Shown here piece by piece: positions 38,401 to 51,200 of a stretch of DNA of 64,000 bases (position 1 is its first letter; every line of letters begins with the position of its first letter). The notes under the pieces are model-generated. The model searched no databases and had not been told where the DNA came from. It was given only the letters and a program-made list of their open reading frames with translations. The position numbers were made by a program, and so were the translations under genes. The DNA is from Tetrahymena elliotti 4EA (lineage: Eukaryota; Ciliophora; Oligohymenophorea; Hymenostomatida; Tetrahymenidae): the NCBI GenBank assembly GCA_000231825.2, contig JH720393.1, positions 62,001-126,000 on the forward strand, written 5' to 3'.

Positions 38401-40047
38401 TAATTTAATCCTAGTTAAAAATAAAATCAGCATAAAAAAAGAGATGATAACAAGAAACATAAAGTGATAACAAGCGAACTTTATTTCAATTAAGAGCCAC
38501 CTAAATTTTAAGAAGAGCCTGAGTAAATTGAATAATTAAAATAAAAATACAAATTTATGAGGGATGATGAAGACGATGTCAAAGAATAGAAATAGAAATA
38601 AGAAATAAAATATAAATTCATGAAAATACCTTTAGATTAACGAAGAGATTTAATTGATCTAGACATCTGCATGAAAAAAGTAATTCTAGAATAACTTACT
38701 TCTGAGGCTGATCATACAAATTATCCATACATGCATTGGCTATGTGGTAAAACTTTATAGTAGGCAAATATGGATAAAAAAGAGCTTTAATTTTCTAATA
38801 TCATGGTATAATTTAAACAAAAAAATGGAAATGGTAAATCGATTCCTTCTATCCAATAAAAGGAAGATACCACAATATCAATATAAAGAGAAATAAAATA
38901 ATTTAATGAATAATCAACAATATCAAGGATAAAAGAAAAGATTAGATATAACTAGCTAGGTAACTCACTCCATGATAGCCAAGCATTTTAAAAAGTTTTG
39001 AATTTAAATAAATCAAAACCTGAAAATTAATAACCAATAAAATCTGAGCATCCTGTTGATGTAGAAACAAAATAAGATTTTAATATCAGTATGAGATCTA
39101 AAATGATAAAAGCAGCTTAAATGTAAAAGTAGATAGATGAAGCTTCTAATGGTATGCTGAGTGATAAGAATCAAGACAAAAAAAGGGCTACTTCATTACT
39201 GGGTAGCTTTCAAGAATCAACTTAAAATTAAAAAGCTAAAAATAGATCCAATTTTTCTGAACATAAAATGAGTAAATCAGACTAAAATGCAAAGATAGAT
39301 AATTAAACTGAATAATGTATTGAGCAACAAACACATTCAGAATAAATTGAAAAGGCTGATTATGCCTTGAAGTAAATAGTCCTCTCTAATGAACAAGAAA
39401 GAGAAAAGATAAACAAATAAATAGAAAATTTATAAAGCAAGCATACCAAAATAGGAATGAAAGAATTAGTTAAAACTTTAGCTAAAAAAGAATAAGATTC
39501 CTCCCTTTTACCAAAAACATATTTTAGTCAGAAATAGAATTCTAATTTAAACTAAAATTCTGCTTATGATGAAGACAATGAAACTGGTATTACTCATTCT
39601 GATGATGAAATTGAAGAAAAAATAAGTAAAAACAATAGCAGACATTAAAAGATGAAAGATAAAATAAAGACATAAAAGCAAGAGAGTTTTTAAGATAAAA
39701 TTCTCACTTCTTCAAAATCATTCAATCAAATTAATCCTAATTACTTTAATTTCACCTACCTAAAGAAAGAATTCGGAGATTAACTTTATTCATCTGATAA
39801 CAAGTAATCAAATATTGCTTTTGAGGTTGATAAATTTTTAAATCTTGCCAGCTCAACTAAGCATCTCTCATAACAAAAGATGTTTAAATAAAATCAATTT
39901 AGTTTTGCAGATACTGCCCTATTAGCTAAGTTAAAAAATTTAGATAATAATGGAGGAAATTCTACTAAGAATGCAAATAAAAATGGTAAACCATAGGTCA
40001 GCATGCCTAGAAGATATACTCTCCTTGCTTAGTAAAAAAATAATTGA
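35415..40047 (+). CDS. Large Q/N/S-rich protein with TPR-like N-terminal region
   Basis: Exons 35415-35978, 36077-36507 and 36555-40047 give 1495 residues. The first 50 residues are Ser-rich. Residues about 60-420 are helical; the clearest repeat-like unit reads GNIHLEQNQIDEAILAFEYA, a tetratricopeptide-type helix pair, followed by helices around KTSCFEILNKFSKALETI. The frame of this unit decided the 47-bp intron 36508-36554. From about 480 onward the protein is almost entirely Asn, Gln, Ser and Lys-rich and looks disordered. Short conserved-looking islands include KYKFMRDDEDDVKE near 895 and HTNYPYMHWLCGK near 950. I do not recognise it. A scaffold with TPR-mediated partner binding is a reasonable guess and no more. 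Confidence 0.78.
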
Positions 40048-43000
40048 TAAAAGAAAATTCATTTATGAATAAAAAGGATTTTAGAAATAAAAGAACTTTC
40101 TAATTAAAGTTACAAAAAATAAAGTTTTTTGAGTGGTTACTATATTATATTAAGCAGAGTAAAATATTTTGTGATATGTATTTTTAGTATTTTTGAAATT
40201 GATTATTATATATTAATTTATCAGTAAATCATATTATAATAATATTCATAAAATTTCTTACAATCAAAGAAAGAATTTATCAATCAATCACAAACTCTAA
40301 ATTAGTTTGATATTGAATTAATATTTATGGAAAGAAAAATTTTTTAAGGCTAAAAATGAATTAGTGGAAATCCACTGATTACAAAAATAAATAAATTTAT
40401 TACTTTGTTATAAATAAAAATAAAAATTAAGAAAGGTTAATTAGATACCAATTCTTAAGATTTTTCACTAATATTTTTTCTTTTTCTAATTGAAAGTAAA
40501 TTAGTATTTATAATTTTTATCAAACCCAGAACTTGAATGAATAAGCAATAAAAAAATCTAATATTTGAAGTAAATGAAAAATTATCAAAATAATTAGCTC
40601 TATTTATAGAATGATGAAAGTTTTTTATCTCAGGTCAAAATAATTCATAATTATTTTAATTTTTAAGTAATGATTTAGCAAAATTTTTTGTTTTTTATTC
40701 TTGATCATCTAATGATATTTTATTTACAACTAGTATTTAGCTTTTGAGAAGATGTTATCTTTGCATGCTCAAATTATTAATAAAAAATTCATAAAAACAG
40801 AACAGAATTGTGTAAATTAGAATCAGATAGCTAAATCTGTTTGAAAAAACTAAGATAAAAGGTTGGAAGAGTAATTTACCTAATTAGACAAAACTTAATC
40901 AAAAATAAATTAAATTTTTTTCCGTAAATGCTGAAATAAACCAAAAACTCTTAAAATTTGGACATCCAAATAAATAAAAAATTAACTTAATTTAATGTTT
41001 CAGGTTTTTATATAAAATTTAGATTTTTTTATAAAGTTACAGAAAAATCTAATAGCTTATAGATTCTCTCTGAAAACAGGTGAGATAAAATCAAGATCAG
41101 AATTTAAAATTTTTTTTACCTAAAAGGAATAAATGCAGTCTAACAAAATGAAATACAATTCTTTTAGAATATTATGAAAAAGTAGATTCCTAATTCAATT
41201 GATCATTTAAAATATATTTTGAGAGGCATAAATAAATAAATGAGTTTTATATGCCAATATTTTAACTTACTTAGTTAAAAAGAATAAATCAATTGATTAT
41301 ATAAGTTCCGGTGGTTGGTTTTTATTTTGCATATTTTTAAAATTGAAAGATAATTAATCAATCAAAGATTTATTTTTATTTATTCAATTTTTTATAGAAA
41401 GAGCTATTATTTTATTTGTAATCTATCTAAATAAATTGTTCACCAGATTTCTCATTATTATTTTAAGAAATCAAACATCTTTTCTTCATTTTGCACTAGC
41501 GGCCCTTTAAGATAGTTTTAAATAATACTGATTTATAATTACCAAAAACCTGAAAATATTTATTAAAAATCAAAAGTAAAACTAGTGGTAAATTGAATTT
41601 TATCATGAAATTAAATATTTTTCCTAACTTTTTAGAGGATTTATAAGCACAATTTTCAGATTACAAAAGTTATTTATATTAAAATCAAGTAAATTAATAT
41701 AAAACTAATCTTAATTGGATGTTTGGTTTGTATTTTTTGAATGAAAAGAATTTTTTGTAATTATTTTGAAATACGATTTGTAATTTATTGAATAGGGTTT
41801 TATGTAAGGATAAAAATTGACTAGACAAAATAGATATTTGTCTTGTTAATATAATTTCACTTTCTTTCTTCGAAAAATAAAAATATGTAATGATTAAAAC
41901 AAAAATTTAGTTAATTGTGGATTATTATGAAAAATACAGTCTAGATTTACTTTTAAAATTGTAATAAAGTAAATTCTAAATCATATTTATCATAAATCTT
42001 AACCTTATTTTTAGTTTTGAGTGAATGTAATAAATTTTTCAAATTAAGAAACAGTTGAAAAAGCACACTTAAAGATAATTAAAAGAATTGAAATTTTTTA
42101 TGGTTTGACTTCTGTGATAATTAGTATTTTTCAAATTTTATAGATTTAAATTATAATCTTATGATCTTATTATTTACCTCCAAATTTTATTTTTGGAAAT
42201 TGATATACTGTAGTAGTTTCTAAGCAATATGCTTGAAAAAAAAAATATATGAAATGTTTATCCAGATAGATATCAATTTTAATCCTAAACAATTAAAGAT
42301 AAAATATCCTTTTATAAACTTTAGATTTTTACAATTTAATTGCTTACATGTTTTTTAATTGATTCGCTAACAATAGTGTTAATTTTATTTGAAGGAAAAT
42401 CATAAAAGTAATTAATATAGACAGATAGATATTCAATAGAAAATGGTTAAATTTGTTAAGTAAAATTTAAATAATTTGCCCTTGCTAGCAAAATTATCTA
42501 AATTCGACAGAAAAATATATTTGTAAAAATTGAAGATTATGATGCATCAAACATGTTGCTAAATTGTTTTTATTAGAAGAAAAAAAACTATGATCTTTCA
42601 AGCTTGTTTTTGGAAATGAGTGATTAATAGGTAAAGTTGAAAATAAAAAAGTTATTAATTTTATGATATCAAAGTTTCTTTAAACCTGATGTAGATTTGT
42701 TATGAGCCAGAAACAGAAGGTAAGGAGATTTAAATTAATGTATGGAAGCTGCAACATTGATTTCTCTTTACCCAAAAAATAAAAGGTTGAGATAAAAAAC
42801 ACTTTTACTTGATTTTTATGTTTAAATAGATGGGGGAAATTTAAATAATTAAAATCGAGATTTTCTCTATTTTTGTATAAAAAATACACTACCCATTATT
42901 ATAAATAAGTATGCTAATAGTAGTTAATCGTCGCAATTAATTTTTCACTTTCAAATCACTTTACTTTCAAAAATAAGTAAGCCAAATTTTTTCTTATATC

Positions 43001-44552
43001 ATGTATTTTTAAGAATTATTATTTATCTTAAAAATATATTTTTGAATATACACTACAGTTAAAAGATGAAGGATCAAATTCTTGCAAAATTTGCTTAAAA
43101 AACATTTAGCAGAGGGAAAATATAGAAAATTTTTTTGATTCTGATTATCAATACTTTCTTTTTTTAGAGATTTCTTTATGCTTAATTTCGATTTGAATGA
43201 AAATTTTATAATTTAAAATTAAGCTAATTTCTTTCTGTTTTTTGTTTTGTAAAACAAGGAATTCCAACTTCGTTTACTCATCTTTATAGAATAATTTGGA
43301 TCTTTTTAATTTATGTTTAGCATCATGGAAAGAATCATTTATATTTTCTTCATAATTTTTATAAAACGATAAGTTTAATTTTCAAAAACAAAATAATAAT
43401 TCAAATTACACTATGATCACTAACTAAAACACCATAATAATAGAAAGTAAAAAAACTGCTTTTTTATCATAAACTTTGAAATGGTATGAATATTTTCTTG
43501 TCTTGAACTAATTGGAGTTAATATTGCATAAATTATATTGTCTACATATTTAGGCTGAAATCGCTGAATAAATAGGATTTTTTCTTTTTTAATATGATGA
43601 AAATAATAGTTTTCCTTTTTTTAGTCTTCTAGTAAGTTGATGAGCGATCTGTGTAAATAAAAATAAAAGAATAAATTATGTCATGAGATTTAATAAGATT
43701 TAATAATGAGTAAATGAAGATACAATTCTGAAGGTAGTGAAATGAAATTTATAAATTTGAAGAATTTATTGATTTTTATAGCCTAAGTTTCATGGTTAAT
43801 TTAAATATCAATTACCAAAAATAAAAATAGTAGAGGAATTCAATTAAATTGAATTTGGTGATAAAAAATGTTAAGAAAAGAAAGAGGTGGGAATTAAAAA
43901 GATCAATATTAAATAGTTATGGATAAATTAAGAATTAAATGGTAAAGAAGATAACTAATCAGCAAACGAAAAAAGACTATATGGTAAAAAGTGGTGAATA
44001 GATACAATCAATTAAAAACGAACGATTGATTATTAATTTCAAATTTATGATACCAAAATATTTACATATACTATTATGGGGATTTAATTAAAGTAAAATT
44101 ACGATATTTAATACCAACCTTTGCTAAGAGTTTGTTAAAAAAAGTCAATTATCTGATCGATAAATCAGTCTACAAACAATTCTTTACAAAAAAAAGGATA
44201 ATAAATAAATAATAATTAAATAAAACTAAAAATTCTCAAAAAAAGAAAGAAATCTTTTAGTAATAAACCTAAAAATAATTATCCTTCAAATAAACACACA
44301 ATTACCCTATTTTGATATTCTTTAACGCCAAACTACTCAAAGCTCACAAAACATATTTTCTATTTGAACCATATTTTATAAAATTATAATCTTGGTGATT
44401 AGCTCATTAAATCCTTAAAAAAAACATATACTTAACTCTTCAGCAAACAGAGATCACTTTATTATAGAAAAAATACTCTTTTTAAAAATTACAAATTCAG
44501 TCTAAAAAATTATTCCAATAAATTTAAATCTGCTATCGAAAAAAAGTACCAA
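40048..44552. other. 4.5-kb stretch without a recognisable gene
   Basis: The longest gene-free stretch in the window. On either strand, frames read with TAA/TAG as Gln are broken often by TGA and show biased F/L/I/K/N composition rather than protein-like sequence. A frame of about 53 codons starting at 43869 is basic and unconvincing. No tRNA-type box pair, tandem array or terminal inverted repeat was noticed. It may be plain intergenic DNA, untranslated ends of the flanking genes, or an unrecognised non-coding RNA locus. Confidence 0.55.
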
Positions 44553-46747
44553 ATGAGTATCCCTTCCCTTATAGATTTAAATATGCACCAACACTCACAA
44601 TTTTCACCTGCAACTGATTTACTTGCAAAAAGCCTTTAGAATCTTCAGCCAGCAACATAAATATAAAATAATCTTTTTCTACAGTAACAAGATTCTTCAA
44701 CATAATCCTCTTCTTCTACTTCACTTTAATAGTCATTTTTAGGTTAAAACTCATTTTTACAGTAGGCTATCAACAATATAAATGCTTAACCTTTACCACA
44801 AACTCCTCAACAATAGTTTTAAATTCAATAAGCTTTGCAATCTCAGTTTAACCCCTATTTATAAAATCTCTGTCTTAGTGACATCTAGTAAATAAAAAAT
44901 TCCTTGTAATAATCTTAATAAGTTCAATAAAATAACCTCTATAATCTTACCAAAAGCTAGAATTTCACATTTAATCCACTTTTGAAGAAAGAAGAAAACA
45001 GTTTACCTTTTCCTTAAAACCAGTCATTCCAATTACCAGACCTTAACTAGGAGTAATTGAATCAATATCTCTTGTAAAACTAATTGATCTAGCTAAAAAA
45101 TAAATAATTATTAGAAAATACTCAATTGCCTTTAATGTAGTTATTGCTATAACAGCAATAGCACCAATAACAGTAATAACAAATTTAGTAATAGTAATAG
45201 CAATAGTAATAAAATTAATAAATTTAAAATATGCTTTATGCATAATAGCTTCTGGCTCAATAATAATTATAACAATAATAAGTTATAAAATCTTTAAATA
45301 CAATAGATTAAAATGATATTCTTTTTAGAAATAACCGCCTACTTTCTAACTAGGGCTTACAAACTGATTCAGTTAATTAAGAATTGCGCTTCTTCAACAA
45401 AAAATCCGAATCTAGTATTCAAGACAAGATAGGGTGTTTCGAATCTCCTAATTTATCTTGCTCAACTATTCCTGCTGCTAGAAACTCATTTTCAAATATT
45501 TCGTAATCTACTCCCTCTTCATAAATTAATCTAGCTATATATCCTTAGACTTCACCTTTAATTTAGGTAATTTAATTGATTAAAAAAAAGAAAGATTGAT
45601 ACAATTCTTGTTGGTATTCTAATTTATAGATTTAAAAAGTGGTAGAGGAAATAAAGATAAAGGTCAAAATATTTCTTTACTCTCTCTCTCCCCACTCTTT
45701 TTTTATTGATTTTGTAGACAAAATTTCTCAGAAATCTTAATTAAAAATGAACCAAATTTTAATTTTATTTCCTACTCTATTAAGTTGTAAATTATGGCTA
45801 GGTGTCACCACTCTAATTAAATAATTTCTAATACTTTTTTAAAGTTTTAACCCCACCTCTTTTTTATCATAACTATATCCAAAATTTGACTGAAAAGGAA
45901 ACAGAAACAGCGGATACATCTTTATTTGAGAAATCTCTCAATTTTAATCTATAATTTAATATCTTTAAAAAAATTTTTTTCTCTTAAATGATAACCTTAT
46001 TAATCTGAAAAATTATGTCCATTTTTACTACCAAACTTTTAAGTGCCACAGTTTTTATTCAGATATTTTTTATTATTTTTCATGTTATGAATTTTTTGCC
46101 TTCGCTTTCCACATATAACTCAATAATTTTTTAAATAATAGAATATAAAACCTGAGCAAGCTGCTTAATATCCTCAGTTGAACTTCTTGGTCCTATAGTA
46201 GCTTCAATAATAATAACTTAATTAATATCCACAAATTTAGTAAAATTAGCTCCAGTTGAATAAATTAGGATAATAAAAAATAGACTTCCCTTCCTACAAT
46301 GAAGAATCTCGCACTTCTAAGCAAAAGAAGAAGTCAAATCCAAAAAGAAACACTATAAAAAATTTAGGAAACTAAATAATATCCTTCATGTGTAACAAAA
46401 AATCTATAAAAATAATTTAGAAAATACCTTAAATAGAATTTGATGAAAAGGAATTTGATGAATTTAAAAAATTCTGTGAACAGTATAAAAATAAAATGCT
46501 AAAAATCGCTGATTTAAGAAATATTTGGATCTCAAACTAATAAAATGCTGATGAAAAAACTCTTAAATATCACAAAATCATCAGAGTACTCTCTAGATTT
46601 TATTTAAATAATGAAGCAATCCCTAAATTATTGACATCAAACAAGCTTAAAGATAGAAAAATACATCTTTCGATAAGAAGAATACTAGTAGAAAAACTAA
46701 AAGATCCTGAATCCTTTACCACTCTAAATTAATACTCTAAAAAGTGA
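44553..46747 (+). CDS. Q-rich protein with compact basic C-terminal domain
   Basis: Exons 44553-45566 and 46142-46747, with a 575-bp phase-0 intron, give 539 residues. The first 300 residues are Gln/Asn/Leu/Ser-rich with a near-pure glutamine run (about 192-235). After the intron another Q-rich piece leads to a lysine-rich stretch (RTSKQKKKSNPKRNTIKN), which could serve as a nuclear localisation signal. A folded-looking C-terminal domain of some 120 residues follows: FDEKEFDEFKKFCEQYKNKM, then KYHKIIRVLSRFYLNNEAIP and SIRRILVEKLKDPE. I do not recognise this domain. A Q-rich activator-like region next to a basic helical domain suggests a nuclear regulatory protein, but that is inference. The long intron is the least certain element. 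Confidence 0.75.
45110..45240 (+). repeat. Polyglutamine-coding tract of mixed codons
   Basis: A dense run of glutamine codons inside the Q-rich gene. It uses all four Gln codons of this code (CAA, CAG, TAA, TAG) interspersed, with only isolated His, Asn, Ile, Leu or Met. The DNA is therefore not a perfect trinucleotide repeat although the protein is almost homopolymeric. Confidence 0.8.
45567..46141 (+). other. Long intron inside the Q-rich gene
   Basis: 575 bp starting GTAATTTAATT and ending TTAAATAATAG, phase 0 on both sides. It includes a pyrimidine-rich stretch near 45676-45715 (tctctctctccccactc). This is about ten times the usual intron length here. I see no exon-like frame in it; a nested small RNA gene is possible but unsupported. 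Confidence 0.55.
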
Positions 46748-48240
46748 AAAAAATGTTGAAATTTCCACATAAAAATAACTAAATTTTAATTAATAAAATT
46801 AAAAAAAATATTTGCTGACAAAATTCAAAAAATTTCTGTTTCAACCAAACAAAATACTGATACTTATTTCGTAAAATGAAAAAAGAATCATTTATTATGC
46901 TAAAACATCATCTCTTAAATTAAAATTATAAATTTTCAATCAATTGGATACCTTTAGTAAAGCAAGATTGGTTGGATCAAATTCAATCAAGTTAGTTTGA
47001 GAGGAGGTGTTTTACACCCAAATTTAAAAAATTAATTAAGGTAATTAGTGTAACAAACAATAGGCAATTATTATTCATAAATCATAGAGATTTTTCAATT
47101 TGATGATGCTTCAACTGGAGAAGTTTCTTTAAAGAATTGAATTAATCAATTATTTGCCACTCAAAATTAGAACAGCTAACAACTTGAAAACAATAAATCT
47201 ACTTTTTTGAAAAACTAACAAATAATGAATAACAAAGTATATAATCAAAAAAAAAAATTACTTTACCCTATTTAGGGTTTATCAAACTATATAATATACT
47301 TCTTATTATATAAATATATATATATACCAATCTCAATATATATACATCTGCATCAAATTTATTTAAAAATTAAAAAAATATCCACAAATTAATTTAAAAA
47401 AATTATTTTTTTTACATTTAACCTATTTTATTAAATTTCACTAAGGAGTAACAAAAATCATTATTATGTAAGTTATAATTAATGTCTGCTTTGCTTTTTA
47501 ATAATCTTTATAGTTTTTTAAATTTTGTTTTACAATGAATACTTTATTTTTTTATTTTCTTCTTATTTTATTTATTCAAGATATTAGTTAATGTAATTAC
47601 GCAATTATTCTTACCCAAATTGTTCAGCTTTCTAATTGGTTCTAGTGTAAATTAATAAAAAATTTTTGTTTATTATTCTAAACCTGAAAAGAAGATTTTA
47701 TCATTTCGAAAGAATATCTTCAAATATAAAAAAGAAAATAAAAAGTAATCTAACATTTACAAAAAAATTAATCAATTTGTGAATCATATTTCAATATTAA
47801 TAACTAATACACTTAACCTTATAATAGCTAAAGCGTAAGTGTAAAAGAAAATAATTTTACAATATTAAGAGCTTAATACTCTAGAAATTCATGAAAAAAA
47901 TTGTATTGAAATACTTATTAATTTAAATTAACTTGTTAACAGGGTGAATAATAAAAACTTTTGTGTAAATAATTTTTATTTCATATTTTTATATAAAGGA
48001 GTACTATACCTTTATACCTAAAATACAGGAGTGAAAAAAAAAATATTAAAAACTCAACACTCTATCGCAGTTGATGAAAAAAACCAAATTGAAATTCATA
48101 TAAATATAACTTATTAACAAGGATAATTATTTTAACTTAGTAATTTTATTAATATAAATAAAAACTATTGAGCTTAGTGTTTGTTTATTGAAAAAGTTGT
48201 CTAAAATTTTAATTTTTTAAGCTTGTTCAAATAAGATGAA
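46748..48240. other. Intergenic, convergent, mostly without features
   Basis: About 1.5 kb between the 3' ends of the Q-rich gene (+) and the B-box gene (-). The first part holds one weak small frame, listed separately. The rest (47104-48240) is very AT-rich, with an (AT)-rich run near 47315-47345, and shows nothing I can name. Confidence 0.55.
46876..47103 (+). CDS. Small uncharacterised reading frame
   Basis: A 75-codon frame (ciliate code, TGA stop) starting ATG with AAA just before it, and with an in-frame TGA 18 bp upstream. Part of it looks protein-like (SINWIPLVKQDWLDQIQSS, then FERRCFTPKFKKLIK). An alternative 23-bp intron at 47041-47063 would extend it with about 50 different residues. 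It could be a real short gene, a remnant, or chance. It lies 128 bp after the Q-rich gene's stop on the same strand. Confidence 0.3.
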
Positions 48241-51200
48241 TCAAGCTATTTCATCAGATTCCATAGGACTAAATTAAACTAATGGTGAGTATAAAGGCGA
48301 TTAGTCATCATATTGAGATTAATTTTATTCATCCAAAGAAGAGATATTTTCAGCTTAGTATGATCTCTCTATTGGGTTATATATTTAATTTTCTAAAGGT
48401 TTTAAATTATTACTGTTTCTATTATTTTAAAACTCATTATCCATTATTTAAAATTTTAAACGTTATGTGCTTGAGTGTTATTGATATTTATCACTACTTT
48501 GCTGTTCTTCTTTTATCTTTCTTTCTAATTGTTCTCTAAGTGAATTGCTAAACTCTATTTACTGTTAAATTTGTTCTAGACCTTAAGAAATTTCACTTTG
48601 TAGTTTAAGATTGCCCACATTATCTAATTACTATTATTAAGTTTAATTTTTATTTAAAACTCTTTCATCATTATTCTCTACAAAAGTGTATGGGTTTGAG
48701 TAATTAAAATTTTTTTAATAGTTATTATTACTTCTATAATTAAATGCTAGCTTACTATTATTAGAATTTATTTATTCTTCAAAAGGTGTAGAAGTATCTA
48801 GACTATTTTATTTTTAAGCATACTATTACTAATAATTTTATGAGTATGGTCTTATCAATGAGTTATGGCGAGCAATTACTGGTTATTAATTTGGCTTTTG
48901 AGGTACTTGAAAAGATTCTTAAGATGATTAGAAATTGTTTTACATTTTCAATTAACTTTAAGAGAATTCTTAAAATCTTTCAGCATATCTTGGATATCTC
49001 TACTAGTTAATCATAATATTTCCATCATTCAAAATATTATTATGAATATTATTTTGATACTAATTGGGCTGGTACTAATTGTTAATAAAGCTTTTTTATG
49101 TATTATTATTACTATAAATTTAAGATTATTATTACTTATTATTAAAATTAGTTTTGATTTGAGAATTAGCAATTCCTAAATCTTTTTTATTTGAATATGT
49201 AGAGTTTTATGATTGGAAAGCACTCATACTCTGTTAAAATGAAGAGTAAGATTCTAAACTACATTCTAATTTATTAATATTTTATGATTTCTGATCATAT
49301 TCAAATTAATTGTGAAGGTTATTTCTAAGAGTATTGTTGTTATTATTTTTTATTATTTAACTTTAACCAAAATTATGTTATTGAGGTCTTATTTAGCTTT
49401 ACTCTAAATTTTTATAGCCTCCTTCATAGAATTAATCTGGATTGGTTTTTATTTTCTTTTTAATTTAATTATTAGTTATTACATTTGAAAAGTGTTGGAG
49501 ATCAGGAGATTGATCTCTTTCTAATTTGTGAACAGCTTCTTATTTATTTGGTGAGACAATTTAATTATAAATTTTAGATTGGTAAGCTGTTGTTTTTTAG
49601 TTGAAACTTTACTACTAATCTTTCAATAAGTTTTGTTAATTAAGACTGTTTAATAGGTTTTAATTTTGTTATTAATTGTTTTTCATTTGACTCAATAAAT
49701 TTTAAAAGTTACTTTCTTTATTTACTTTTGAGTCTGATAATAAAAGTTGCTTACTTTTCTCAGCTGAGTTTTAGATTAATGTATTTGTATTAGCAGCTCC
49801 TTTGAAAGCAGTATTTCTTTTATTAGCTGGATTGCAGCTTGAGTATTAAAATTACTTTGAACTGCTCAACTCATTACTAGTTTCATTTAGTTTTATCAAA
49901 CTTTACTTTTTTTCTTCCTCTACTTACTTTAACTTAAGTTGCATCTACTCTTATTCAATTAAATCATGCTATTATCTAAGTTTTTTAAGTTTTTTTGATA
50001 ACCTCTTTCTTAGTCTTTTTTCTTTTTTTTTATCAACTTCTTAGCCTTGATTTTATTATATTTATGAGTATGCACCATTTTATGTAGCTGAAGAGCCTTT
50101 ATATGAAGATGATTAATATCCATTTATGTTTTATATTTAGCCATTCTTAATATAGCTTTATCTATAAAAACTTTGTTGGTTATTATTTTCTTTATCTTAT
50201 TCATAGATTTCATCTCCAAGCTAAAGTAGATCATCGTCTTTATCAAATAAATCATTACTATCATCGTCATCATTATCATATTAAGTTAGAGCATCATCTT
50301 CATCTTCCTCTTCTTGGTTGGATAATGGTTATTTTAAAGAATTAAAATCTTCTATTTCAGCTTGTTTTCTTTCTTTTTATAAATACTACCCTCTATCAAT
50401 CAGGTCATACTCATCATTATCAAGCCATTCAATATTATTTTCTTATATTATTTCTTTTGCTGTTTAATGTAATTCATCTTCAATATTTTATGGCTTGCTG
50501 ATTGGAGACAAATTACCTCCAATATTTTTTATTTTGCAATTATTTTCTGAAGATTTTTATGTAAAGTTTTCAAAAGTTAAATTATTTGTTAAAATTTAGA
50601 TTTTACTCTTTAAATTTTCTAAACAATCATTTTTTGCCATAGCAGCATTATTGGTATTAGTTACAAAAACGATGTTACTTGGTTAATTTATTGTTGAAGT
50701 AAAAATTCTCTTTTCTGTAGGAGATAGTTTTTTGGAGCTGACTGATTGAGGAAATACAGAAGAAAAAGCAGCAGGGGTTTCTTTTTTTTTGTGAGAGTTA
50801 ATTTAAGCAGAATCATTTTCATTTGCAACCATAGACTAGGGAATTTAGCATTTAGCAGCTGAAAGGATACTATACCCCTTAATTGCGCTATTTGCAGCAG
50901 ATTTACTATTTAAGTTATCACTTTTTACCTTTTAGTCACTATAAGCATATGAGCTTGTTTGAGCTGTGCTATAATTTCCAAACTTTAAGTTAGAAAAACC
51001 AGCACTACCATTTTAGGTGAAAGAAGGTTTTGAAGCTATAGGAGTGGAGTTGTTATTTATAGCAGGATTTAGATTTTGAATTTCTACCAGTCTCTATTTA
51101 GTTAAATTTTGCTACTATGTAGTATTTTCTTGCTCATTATCTGATTCTTATAAATTCTTACTAGCCTTCGCGCCAGATGAAAATAGTTTTGATATTTAAT

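Noticed and set aside
41300..41340. Possible Tetrahymena chromosome-breakage-like sequence on the minus strand (aaaccaacc)
   Set aside because: Only nine of fifteen positions of the conserved element are matched and the rest differs, so it is not supported.
43869..44030. 53-codon basic frame
   Set aside because: Composition is Lys/Arg/Gln-biased as expected from A-rich DNA, and neither conservation nor a neighbouring exon supports it.
48282..48539. 85-codon plus-strand frame resembling a membrane protein
   Set aside because: It is antisense to the last part of the B-box gene. Its hydrophobicity comes from the T-rich complement of Asn/Lys codons.
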